Positions 56,501 to 64,000 of a stretch of DNA of 64,000 nt are shown here, piece by piece. The stretch is from Marinobacterium arenosum (GTDB lineage: Bacteria; Pseudomonadota; Gammaproteobacteria; Pseudomonadales; Balneatricaceae). Numbering within the stretch: the first letter of the stretch is position 1; every line of letters starts with the position of its first letter. The notes below the pieces were generated by a model, which was not told where the DNA came from, ran no database searches, and worked only from the letters and a program-made list of their open reading frames with translations. The position numbers were made by a program, and so were the translations under genes. The stretch is from NCBI RefSeq assembly GCF_019795155.1, contig NZ_JAILYN010000014.1, positions 1 to 64,000 of the forward strand. Direction: 5' to 3'.

Positions 56501-59500
56501 CACCTATATCCGCCACTGGAAAGAGCCACTGCAGCACTGCCTGGAGGGGTTGCTGCAGGGCCACCAGCTGGCGCTGGAATCAGGCGACCTGGAGTGGAGC
56601 GCCTACTGTCTGGCGGCCCACATCCAGTACGCCCTGCCGCTCAGCAACGACCTGGCGGCCCTGCAGCCGCAATTGGAAGGGTTCGCCCAGCAGCTGGCCC
56701 AGGCCGGCCAACAGCAGTCGCAGCAATACTCCCGCTTCGTCCTGCAGGCGGTCGACAACCTGCGCGGCCACAACCAGCAGCCTAGCCGGCTGGACGGTCG
56801 CTTCTACCAGGAGGATGCGATGCTGGCGGAACACCACGCCAGTCACCACCTGACCGCAGTCTGCCTACACCATTTCTACAAGGCGCTGCTCTGTTACCTG
56901 TTCGGCGAACCGCAACAGGCGGTCGACCACTGCCAGCGGGGCGAAGCCCATCTGAGCTCGATCGGCGGCACCTTCACCACGCCGCTGTTCCGCACCGTCC
57001 AGGCGCTGGCGCTGCTGGCGGTGCTGCCGCAAACCGGCATCCTTCAGCAGCCGACCCGGCTGCACCGGATCCGCTCGTTACTGAGTTCGATCCGCCGCTG
57101 GGCGCGCCACTGCCCGGCCAACCACCTGCACCACGCCTGCCTGATCGAGGCCGAGCTGTGCCGGGCACAGCGTAAATTCAGCAACGCGATGGACCTCTAC
57201 GACCGGGCGATCCAGCTGGCCGGCAAGCACGGCTTTCCGTTGAGCCAGGCGCTTGGCCAGGAGCTGGCCGGCCGACTCTATCTGGACTGGCGCAAGCCCA
57301 CCATTGCCCGCAGCTATCTGGAAGAGGCCTACCGCAGTTATCGGCGCTGGGGCGCGGAAGCCAAACTGCAACAGATGCGGCGTAGCTACCCGGTCGACTT
57401 CGAACCGCCCAGCCCGGCGCCACCGGTCAGCCCGGAACGGCAGCCAGAGCATCGCGGCAGTGCGCTGAGCAACCAGGCGTTCGATATCGCCTCGGTAATC
57501 AAGGCCTCGCACGCCATCGCCGACGAGATCGTGTTGCAGCGGCTGCTCGGCCGGCTGATGAAATTGGCACTGGAGAATGCCGGCGGCCAGCGCGCCCTGC
57601 TGGTGCTGAACCGACAGCAGCAGCTCCATATCGAAGCGGAGGCCGGCCTGGACGGTGAGCCGCATTTCTTCAGCGGACTGCCGCTGGACCGGGGCGGCGA
57701 ACGATTGCCGCTCAGCGTGCTGCATTACGTCGCCCGTACCCAGGAGGCGGTGATGCTCGGCGACGCCGGGGAACACGAGATGTTCATGGCCGACCCCTAC
57801 ATCCGCCGGCAGCGGCCGCGCTCGCTGCTCTGCCTGCCGATCCTCTACCACGGCGAGCTGACCGCACTGCTCTACCTGGAGAACAAGCAGAGCCGCGACG
57901 TATTCACCCGCGAGCGGTTGGAGACCTTACAGATCCTGTCGGCCCAGGCTGCGATCTCGATCGAGAACGCCAAGCTCTACCTGAGCTTGGAAAAGTCGGA
58001 ACAGGCCTATCGTTCGCTGTTCGAGAATGCGGTCGAGGGGATCTTCCGGGCGCTGCCAGAGGGTCGCTTCATCTCGGCCAACCCGGCGCTGGCCCGGCTG
58101 CTGGGCTACCACAGCCCGGAGGCGTTCCTGCGGGCGATCACCGATATCGGCAGCCAGTGCTTCCATGATGCCGACGCGTTGCGCACTTTCATGGATCAAG
58201 TGGCACGGGACGGCCAGGTGCGCGACCTGGAAACCCACTGGCTGCGTGCCGACGGCAGCCCGGTGGCGGTGTCGATCTCGGCCCGCCAGGTACGGGACGA
58301 GCAGCAGCAACTGCTCTACTACGAGGGCTCGATCAGCGATATCAGCGAGCGGCACGCCCGCCAGGCGGCGGTGCTGGCGCGGCAGAAAGCGGAGGCGGCC
58401 AGCGAGGCCAAGTCCCAGTTCCTGGCCACCATGAGCCACGAGATCCGCACGCCGATGAACGGCATCCTCGGCATGGCTCAGCTGCTGCTGCGCGGCCCGC
58501 TCGACCCACAGCAGCAACAGCAGGTACAGACGATCTACAAGTCCGGCCAGTCGCTGCTGTCGATCCTCAACGACGTGCTGGACTTCACCAAGGTGGAAGC
58601 CGGCCAGTTGGAACTCGAGCTGGCGCCGTTCGAGCTGCGCCAGTGTATTGACGAGATGCAGGCGATCCTGCGACCGCTGACCGAAGACAAGGAGCTGGAA
58701 CTGATCGTACGGATCGACCGCCACTTACCGGCGCGGGTGCTGGGCGATCGCCGCGCGCTGATCCAGATACTGATGAACCTGTGCGCCAACGCGATCAAGT
58801 TTACCGAGCGGGGCCACATCGCCCTGCGTGTCAAACATCTGGCTGGCGATGAACGACGGGCCAGGGTCCGCTTCGAAGTGGAGGACAGCGGCATCGGCAT
58901 CGCCGACGAAGCCCTCGAACGGATCTTCCAGCACTTTTCGCAGGCCGACTCCACCATCACCCGGCGCTATGGCGGCACCGGCCTGGGGCTATCGATCTGC
59001 AAGAAACTGGTCGAGCTGCAGCAGGGCAGCATCGGCGTCGTCAGCCAGCCCGGCCGAGGCAGCATGTTCTGGTTCGAACTGCCCTACCCGCTGGCCGAGC
59101 AGTGTTCGTCGATCAGTCCGACAGCCGCCACGAGCGGACCGATTCAGCCACTGGAGATCCTGCTGGTGGAGGACAACGCGATCAACCAGCAGGTGGCCGA
59201 CGGGCTGTTGCGCAGCGACGGCCACCAGGTCACCATCGCCGACGACGGCTACACCGCCCTATCGCTGCACGCCGACCACCGCTTCGACCTGGTGCTGATG
59301 GATATCCATCTGCCGGATATGGACGGCATGGAAACCACCCGGCGGATGCGCCAGCATCCCGATCCCGAACGCGCCGGCGTGAAGATCATCGCGCTGACCG
59401 CCTCGATCACCGAGGCTGAAGTGCATAACTATTACGCCGCCGGTATCGACGGGGTGCTCGGCAAGCCGCTGCAGTATGACGAACTGCACCGCCTGCTGGC

Positions 59501-59939
59501 CACCCACCGCAGCGCGCCCCTGCCCGCGGCCGAGGCGACAGTCAACCAGGTGGGCCAACCACAGACGGCCGATGACGAGCCACTGCTGGACCGCGCCCTG
59601 CTGGCCCAGCACCGCCAACTGCTGGGCGAAGAACGCTTTAACGGCCTGCTGCAACAGTACCGCCAGCAAGCGGAGCAGTTGCTGGCCGAGCTCGAGCAAG
59701 CCCTGACCGCTGAAGACTATCCGCTTATCAAGAAACTGGCCCATACCCTGACCGGCGCCAGCGCCAACTTCGGACTACGGGCCGTCAGCCAGGCCGGCCG
59801 CGAACTGGAACGCCTGGCCGTCCAACCGATAGACGAGGTGAACCGCGCACAGCTTTACGAACAATGGGCCATCAGCGAGCGGCTCTACCGGCAATCGCTG
59901 GCGGCGCTCGACGCACTGACCGAAGCGACCGGCGGCTAA
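53550..59939 (+). CDS. giant hybrid sensor histidine kinase with pseudokinase and AAA ATPase domains
   Basis: 2129 residues, GTG start with GGAG 8 nt before it, 3 nt after the response-regulator stop. Domain order: a Ser/Thr-kinase-like domain (about 1-270), AAA ATPase (Walker A GYAGVGKS near 327-334, Walker [12 protein letters not shown]), a long helical TPR-like region (about 740-1280), GAF (1320-1470), PAS (1486-1607), HisKA with His1630 ([11 protein letters not shown]), HATPase ([23 protein letters not shown]), a receiver with Asp1918 ([11 protein letters not shown]) and HPt with His2065 ([13 protein letters not shown]). No membrane helix, so it is cytoplasmic. The kinase-like domain has HKQITPDN and DFA in place of HRDxKxxN and DFG, and is probably inactive. 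Confidence 0.93.
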   Translation: MQPLAGFQLQAQIYRGRTCTVWRAIRLEDRLPVIVKQLNRDRLNAEELSRFQHEYEVLAGLDIDGVIRPLGQQHLDQTLVTLFRDHGGVSLRSLLQQRNYQWHQWLPILLRLSELIGRLHDAGIIHKQITPDNIIVNPDNGQPEIIDFAQATLLEREQAHDTRLAAESLPYIAPEQTGRISRAIDYRTDYYGLGATIYELMTGQPPFSGDDSLQLVHCHIAKQPAPPHRLNPALPEVLSQIILKLLAKDAAQRYQSSFGLSQDLQSCLNSWQQTGQLPPFQIARHDRSQRFAIPQQLYGRAATIQQLVSHYQQVADGRQQWVLISGYAGVGKSALVHEIRQHIQAHGGSFAGGKFDQFKRHRPYSAILQALQSLVRQLLTEPPARIDQWREQLLAALAGNAQVLLKLVPELALILGDQPEAPRLPPTEDQNRFSLLFQRLLQVFASAERPLVLFLDDLHWADLASLNLLESLVRHQPLPYLLLIGSYRDQEVGPAHPLKLLIERLAQRSPPPHQLTLEPLTLGQVNRLVADTLLCDAAQCRSLAQICMAKTQGNPFFLNQFLSALHDDGLIRFQQDRWQWDEAQIRDKDMTDNVVELMVSKIQRLSSATQRVLQLAACLGSPFNLRSLSIVHQQSPRQTAADLWRALSEGLIIPLDDNYRLAQHPGAERTRYRFVHDRVQQAAYSLVPGAQRQQLHLTIGRLMQQRLNEAEIDSRIFEICNHLNLARQLLESDAEHQALARYNLQAGNRAREAAAFSAALEYFQQGLRLLGADGWQRDYRLALALHSNAAEAAYSNAAFDEMERHIEQVLAQADTLMDKVRVYEIRIQAEVARNRFEQALETALQLLALLGIKLPRHPSRWQLRLSQLRLRWLLRGSRPQRLLQAGPLQQPAIAAALPIMASMFGVIKFSSSELRPLVMARQLELTLRHGLAAGSAQALAGYGGVLCGQYQRIEQGYRLGQLAMEVDRQLPSRTGQPKTLYLHNTYIRHWKEPLQHCLEGLLQGHQLALESGDLEWSAYCLAAHIQYALPLSNDLAALQPQLEGFAQQLAQAGQQQSQQYSRFVLQAVDNLRGHNQQPSRLDGRFYQEDAMLAEHHASHHLTAVCLHHFYKALLCYLFGEPQQAVDHCQRGEAHLSSIGGTFTTPLFRTVQALALLAVLPQTGILQQPTRLHRIRSLLSSIRRWARHCPANHLHHACLIEAELCRAQRKFSNAMDLYDRAIQLAGKHGFPLSQALGQELAGRLYLDWRKPTIARSYLEEAYRSYRRWGAEAKLQQMRRSYPVDFEPPSPAPPVSPERQPEHRGSALSNQAFDIASVIKASHAIADEIVLQRLLGRLMKLALENAGGQRALLVLNRQQQLHIEAEAGLDGEPHFFSGLPLDRGGERLPLSVLHYVARTQEAVMLGDAGEHEMFMADPYIRRQRPRSLLCLPILYHGELTALLYLENKQSRDVFTRERLETLQILSAQAAISIENAKLYLSLEKSEQAYRSLFENAVEGIFRALPEGRFISANPALARLLGYHSPEAFLRAITDIGSQCFHDADALRTFMDQVARDGQVRDLETHWLRADGSPVAVSISARQVRDEQQQLLYYEGSISDISERHARQAAVLARQKAEAASEAKSQFLATMSHEIRTPMNGILGMAQLLLRGPLDPQQQQQVQTIYKSGQSLLSILNDVLDFTKVEAGQLELELAPFELRQCIDEMQAILRPLTEDKELELIVRIDRHLPARVLGDRRALIQILMNLCANAIKFTERGHIALRVKHLAGDERRARVRFEVEDSGIGIADEALERIFQHFSQADSTITRRYGGTGLGLSICKKLVELQQGSIGVVSQPGRGSMFWFELPYPLAEQCSSISPTAATSGPIQPLEILLVEDNAINQQVADGLLRSDGHQVTIADDGYTALSLHADHRFDLVLMDIHLPDMDGMETTRRMRQHPDPERAGVKIIALTASITEAEVHNYYAAGIDGVLGKPLQYDELHRLLATHRSAPLPAAEATVNQVGQPQTADDEPLLDRALLAQHRQLLGEERFNGLLQQYRQQAEQLLAELEQALTAEDYPLIKKLAHTLTGASANFGLRAVSQAGRELERLAVQPIDEVNRAQLYEQWAISERLYRQSLAALDALTEATGG

Positions 59940-60013
59940 CCGAGGAGGATGCCGCACAGCGGGTCGATCTCGATGGCCAGCGGTACCCGGGAGAGCTGCG
60001 TGAAGGCGGCGGC

Positions 60014-63000
60014 TCAATGCTGCTCATCGGCCAGCTCCAGCGCCTCCCGCTCCAGCTTATCTTCGCAGACCACCCGGTTGCGGCCCTGGCCTTTGGCCAG
60101 GTAGAGCGCATCATCAGCACGCTTCATCAATTCGTCCGGCGCCTCGCCGTAGCGCCAGGCGGCGACACCGATACTGGCCGTACACTGGCCGGCGATGGCG
60201 AAGTCGCAGGCCTCGATCAGCCGGCGCAGCTTTTCCGCCAGTCCGCATGCGGCCTGCAACGAGGTCTCGGGACAGAGCACCAGGAACTCCTCACCGCCCC
60301 AACGGCCGACCACGTCAGCCTCGCGTACATGGGTATTGAGCGCATCGGCCACCCGGCAAATCACCTCGTCGCCGGTCTGGTGACCGAAGCTGTCGTTGAC
60401 CTGCTTGAAGTGATCGATATCGATCAGCAACAGTGACAACGACCGCTGGTAACGTTCGGCGCGAACCACCTCGCCGGCCAATTCACGGTCCAGCTTGAGC
60501 CGGTTGCTCAGGCCGGTCAGGGTATCGGTGGTCGACAGTTGCGCCAGGTTGCGGTTCTGCTCGGCAATCTCGGCATGGGCCTCGCGCAACGCCTGGTGGG
60601 CCCGGCGCAGTTCCGCCGCCTGACGAGCCAGCAGCAGGTGGCGATAGAACAGCAGTGAACCGATCACCGCCAGTACCGCCAGGATCTGCCACATCAGGCT
60701 GTAGTCAAAGCCCCGTTCGTAGCGCACCGCCACCCATTTCTGCAGGATCGCCTCCCGTTCGCGTGGGCTGATTGCGCCGATCAGCTTGTTGAAGATCGAC
60801 AACAGTTCAGCGGCATCGTTACGCAAGGCAACCGACAACTGCACACTGATATCGGTCTTGCCGGCGATCTTCAGATTGATCAGGTCATATTGTTGGATGG
60901 CGCGGGCGATCGGCACCACCCCATCGATAAAGCCGAACAACTCGCCGCTGCTGACTTTTTGCAGCCCTTCGCGGATATTGTCCACCTGAACCAGCTGGAT
61001 CTGTGGATAGCGCTGCTGCAGCAGATCGATCCAGGCGTAGTCCATGATCACCGCGAAGCGCTTATCGAGTACCGACTTCATATCGTCGATGAACAGCTGG
61101 TCATCACGGGTAGCGACCACCAACGGCACCTCCAGGTAAGGCTCGGTAAAATAAAGATGGCGCGTACGGGCAGCGGTCTTGGCGGCGCTCAACAACAGAT
61201 CGCAGTCACGGTCATAGACCGAATGCAGCGACTGTGACCAGCTGCTGGTCGGCAGCAGCTTGAGTTCGACGTTCAACAGCTTGCGAAACAGCGCGACATA
61301 ATCGGCGGTCATGCCGATATGCTCTCCTTCGGGGCTGATCCCTTCGTACGGCAACCAGTCGGGATCGACGCAATAGTGCAACGAGGAGCGGTTAAGCAGG
61401 TAGTTGTTTTCCCAGTCACTAAGAGTCAACCGGTCCGACACCCGTATCCGCTGGCCAAACCAGCGCTTGCGTAGCACCGCCAGCTCATCCTCGCCCAGCG
61501 ACGCTTGCGCTTTCTCCAGGATCGAATGCAGTTGCGGCCAATCGGCACGGCTGGCCAGGCGCAGGCCACTGACCCGCAACGCCGGTTCCGTCAACGCCCC
61601 CTTCAATGCCAGCCCCGGCATGGCGTACTTGCGGATATGGTATTCCAGTACCGGCAGCGCATCGATTACCGCATCGGCCTGGCCACTGGCAGTCCGTTCC
61701 AGGCAGTCGATGATATCGCGGCAATCGACCAGCCGGACCGCCGGGTACTGTGCCGCCAGCAGTGCCGCATAGGGCCCATCATGCACCACTGCCACCCTCA
61801 TGCCGGCCAAGTCGGCCAGCCCTTCGAGCGCTTTCAGGCCACTACGGACCGCCCAGCCACTGCGCAGCTCCAGGTAGGGGCTGCCCAGCAACGCGCCGGC
61901 GGCAGCCGGGAGTCCCGCCGTCGGCACCAGATCCAGCTGCGGGGGGACGGCCTGCAACTCTTGCAACGGCCGGCTGTCCGTCACGAACTCAAGCTGCAGA
62001 CCGGCCTTGGCTGCCAGCAGTTTAAGAAACTCGATGGCGTAGCCATCCGGCTTACCCTGGCGGCCGATCAGCAGTGGCCCGTAAGGGTACTGGGCAATCC
62101 GGATCACCGGATGGCGGACCAGGAACTGCTGCTCCTCCAGCGTCAATGCCAACGGTTGCTGCGGTGGCCGGATAAAGCCCTGCAGGGCGCCCTTGCTGGC
62201 GACGTTGCCCAACGACACGTAGAGGTCGGCCAGGCTGTCGATCCGCTGCGGATCGATGGAACCCAACTTGAAGCTCTGGCGCAGGGTCAGTCGTTCCAGC
62301 GCCTGCGCTTCGAACAGCAGTGCTTCACGGCTCTTACGCTGCGAGTATTTACGCAGGATCAGATCGACCAGCTCCTCCTTATGATCCAGCGCGTAATGCC
62401 AACCTTTCAGGGTAGCGCGCACGAAGCCTTCGACCAGCCCGGGATGTTGACGCAGAAAATGTTCGGAACTGAACAGGTTGTCATCGTAGGCGCTGACGCC
62501 GAAGCTGGACGGATTGAGGATACTGTGCGGAATCTGTTGGCTGCGAACCTGGTGCATCTGGTTGGACAGGAATACCGTCACCGCATCCACCTCGCCGGCC
62601 AGAAATGCCTCGAGATCGTAACTGTGCGCGACCTGCTCGAAACTATCCGGCTCCAGGCCAAAATAGCGAAACATCGAGGCAAAGGGGGCCGACTCCAACT
62701 CCTTGGCCGAGGCCATCACCCGCTTGCCGCGCAGGTCCTGGGGGCTGAGGATATCCGGCTGGGTCAGCAGCACCAGCGGTGAAGTCTTGAAGATATTCGC
62801 CAGCAATACCACCGGCTTGCCCTGCAAGCGGTCCAGCACCAGCTCGGAGTTGACCACACCGAACTGAGCCCGGCCGCTGAGCACTTCGTCAACCGGCGAC
62901 TGCCCCGGCTGAATCTCCCGCAACTCGACCGCCAACCCTTCATCGGCGTAGTAGCCCTGCTCGATCGCCGCATAGTGACCAGCGAATTCGAACTGGTGTT

Positions 63001-63142
63001 TCCAGGGTAACTGCAACCGCAATGGGGTCGCTGACTGAGCAAACGACAGATTGCCAATTAACAGGCCGAACAACAGCAGCAAAGATAAACCACACCGCCT
63101 GGGGATCGATCGTTTCTGGCTCCCTGATAGCATGCTGCACAT
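60014..63142 (-). CDS. diguanylate cyclase with three periplasmic binding-protein domains
   Basis: 1042 residues. A signal peptide or anchor (LSLLLLFGLLIGNLSFA) is followed by an NMT1/THI5-like domain (about 40-250; LPWKHQFEFAGHYAA, YYADEGLAVEL), then two SBP_bac_3-like domains (about 347-550 and 587-800), one membrane helix (about 817-840), a short coiled-coil linker and a GGDEF domain. The active site is GGEEF (949-953) with an intact product-inhibition site RxxD (Arg940, Asp943). It should make cyclic di-GMP on sensing small molecules in the periplasm; pyrimidine or thiamine precursors and amino acids are possible ligands by family only. Convergent with the hybrid kinase. Confidence 0.93.
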   Translation of the reverse strand: MCSMLSGSQKRSIPRRCGLSLLLLFGLLIGNLSFAQSATPLRLQLPWKHQFEFAGHYAAIEQGYYADEGLAVELREIQPGQSPVDEVLSGRAQFGVVNSELVLDRLQGKPVVLLANIFKTSPLVLLTQPDILSPQDLRGKRVMASAKELESAPFASMFRYFGLEPDSFEQVAHSYDLEAFLAGEVDAVTVFLSNQMHQVRSQQIPHSILNPSSFGVSAYDDNLFSSEHFLRQHPGLVEGFVRATLKGWHYALDHKEELVDLILRKYSQRKSREALLFEAQALERLTLRQSFKLGSIDPQRIDSLADLYVSLGNVASKGALQGFIRPPQQPLALTLEEQQFLVRHPVIRIAQYPYGPLLIGRQGKPDGYAIEFLKLLAAKAGLQLEFVTDSRPLQELQAVPPQLDLVPTAGLPAAAGALLGSPYLELRSGWAVRSGLKALEGLADLAGMRVAVVHDGPYAALLAAQYPAVRLVDCRDIIDCLERTASGQADAVIDALPVLEYHIRKYAMPGLALKGALTEPALRVSGLRLASRADWPQLHSILEKAQASLGEDELAVLRKRWFGQRIRVSDRLTLSDWENNYLLNRSSLHYCVDPDWLPYEGISPEGEHIGMTADYVALFRKLLNVELKLLPTSSWSQSLHSVYDRDCDLLLSAAKTAARTRHLYFTEPYLEVPLVVATRDDQLFIDDMKSVLDKRFAVIMDYAWIDLLQQRYPQIQLVQVDNIREGLQKVSSGELFGFIDGVVPIARAIQQYDLINLKIAGKTDISVQLSVALRNDAAELLSIFNKLIGAISPREREAILQKWVAVRYERGFDYSLMWQILAVLAVIGSLLFYRHLLLARQAAELRRAHQALREAHAEIAEQNRNLAQLSTTDTLTGLSNRLKLDRELAGEVVRAERYQRSLSLLLIDIDHFKQVNDSFGHQTGDEVICRVADALNTHVREADVVGRWGGEEFLVLCPETSLQAACGLAEKLRRLIEACDFAIAGQCTASIGVAAWRYGEAPDELMKRADDALYLAKGQGRNRVVCEDKLEREALELADEQH

Positions 63143-63281
63143 CCTGTTGTGACTTTAATCGATACGACGGCTCCGGCGTCGACCGGCGCCGAACGGATAC
63201 CCCAGCTTAGCCCGATTGGCGCCGCAATTGAACGCCGGTTCAAACAACGGCGGAAAATTGATGCTCGATATAGCGGCCGCC

Positions 63282-64000
63282 TCAACGGCCGCCGGTCACC
63301 TCAATAAAACTGCCCGTGGTGTAGGCTGCGGCATCGGAGGCCAGCCAGAGCACCGCTTCGGCCACCTCCTCCGGCCGGCCGCCACGTTGCATCGGCACCG
63401 CCCCTTTCAGCCGGTCGACGCGGCCGGGCTCGCCGCCATCGGCGTGAATCTCGGTGTAGATCAGCCCGGGGCGCACGCCATTGACCCTGATCCCTTCGTC
63501 GGCCACCTCCTTGGCCAGGCCGATGGTCATACTGTCGATCGCCCCCTTGGAAGCGGCGTAGTCGACATATTCGTTGGGCGCCCCCAACCGGGCCGCCCCG
63601 GACGACAGGTTGACGATCGCCCCGCCCCGGCCGCCGTGGCGGGTAGACATCCTCAGCACCGCCTCGCGGGCACAAAGAAAGCTGCCGATCACATTGGTGC
63701 GCAACACCCGCTCCAGGCGAGCGGCATCGATCTGCTCGAGCCGGGCCTGCGACTCCAGGATGCCGGCATTGTTGACCAACACCCGAAGCTCGCCTGGCAG
63801 CCGGTCCAGCTCGGCGAACAGGTTCTGCACCTCGGCTTCACAACCAACATCCGCCTGTACCGCCCAGGCCTCAGCGCCAGCCGAACGCAGCTCCGCCACC
63901 ACTGCTTGCGCCTGATCCCGGCGGCGGCGATAGCTGATACAGACCCGGTAGCCGCGTGCCGCCGCCAGCCTTGCCGTGGCGGCGCCTATCCCCCGGCTAC
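63282..64000 (-). CDS. short-chain dehydrogenase/reductase, N-terminus cut by the window edge
   Basis: Partial gene. Reading continues without a stop to 64000, where the NAD(P)-binding segment SRGIGAATARLAAARGYRV is still open, so the first few residues lie outside the window. The following YRRRRDQAQAVV has an Arg-rich end to the second beta strand, suggesting NADP(H). LVNNAGILE is the NNAG motif, NLSSGAARLG holds the catalytic Ser, and YVDYAASKGAID gives the Tyr and Lys of YxxxK. PGLIYTEIHADG follows. It is a classical SDR; the substrate cannot be told. It lies upstream of the cyclase on the same strand, with 139 nt between. Confidence 0.93.
   Translation of the reverse strand, partial: SRGIGAATARLAAARGYRVCISYRRRRDQAQAVVAELRSAGAEAWAVQADVGCEAEVQNLFAELDRLPGELRVLVNNAGILESQARLEQIDAARLERVLRTNVIGSFLCAREAVLRMSTRHGGRGGAIVNLSSGAARLGAPNEYVDYAASKGAIDSMTIGLAKEVADEGIRVNGVRPGLIYTEIHADGGEPGRVDRLKGAVPMQRGGRPEEVAEAVLWLASDAAAYTTGSFIEVTGGR

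Overview
The window is chromosomal DNA from a GC-rich gammaproteobacterium. The evidence is the gene order: pilA/pilBCD-coaE-yacG, the complete division and cell-wall (dcw) cluster from mraZ to ftsZ followed by lpxC and secA, rsmI-lpoA-yraN-diaA-dolP, and zapE-rplM-rpsI-petABC-sspAB. A cytochrome bc1 complex plus an amine dehydrogenase point to a respiring environmental bacterium, perhaps a marine or sediment member of the Chromatiales. I cannot fix the genus from sequence alone, and no database search was run.

Layout. 1-546 is non-coding and holds a 100-bp tandem repeat. 547-1488 (minus) has a small membrane-anchored protein and a type IV pilin; 1638-6421 (plus) has pilB, pilC, pilD, coaE and yacG. 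From 6402 to 29842 everything is on the minus strand. In transcription order this is mraZ, rsmH, ftsL, ftsI, murE, murF, mraY, murD, ftsW, murG, murC, ddlB, ftsQ, ftsA and ftsZ, then lpxC, secA, argJ and a MutT-ThiE fusion. The dcw genes are packed with 1-11 nt overlaps or small gaps, and an MraZ operator and a sigma70 promoter sit in front of mraZ. RNase P RNA (rnpB) lies at about 30087-30440. Next come rsmI (minus) and lpoA-yraN-diaA-dolP (plus), then sspB, sspA, petC, petB, petA, rpsI, rplM, zapE, lrgB, lrgA and a GDT1-family cation exporter (all minus), and a tRNA-Pro(CGG).

The accessory region is 43169-64000. 43518-52204 (minus) is a complete quinohemoprotein amine dehydrogenase (QHNDH) system. 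It holds the diheme alpha subunit (QhpA), the radical-SAM crosslinking enzyme (QhpD), the tiny crosslinked CTQ-bearing gamma subunit (QhpC), the beta-propeller beta subunit (QhpB), an ABC exporter (QhpF), a subtilisin-like leader peptidase (QhpE) and a flavoprotein that hydroxylates the CTQ tryptophan (QhpG). QhpC keeps every residue needed for its three thioether bridges and its cysteine-tryptophyl quinone, behind a 28-residue leader. Two features look unusual: QhpB carries a lipoprotein signal, and QhpE has alanine at the position that normally holds the subtilisin nucleophile. A 353-bp repeat-rich gap splits qhpADCB from qhpFEG.

Upstream of qhpA lies a 366-bp nested inverted-repeat element. 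Beyond it, divergently transcribed, are a TorR-like response regulator and a 2129-residue hybrid histidine kinase made of a pseudokinase, an AAA ATPase, GAF, PAS, HisKA, HATPase, REC and HPt domains. A diguanylate cyclase with three periplasmic binding-protein domains (60014-63142, minus) and the truncated start of a short-chain dehydrogenase (minus, running off the window) close the region. No AraC-type qhpR is present, so the regulator/kinase pair is the best local candidate for controlling the qhp genes; this is inference.
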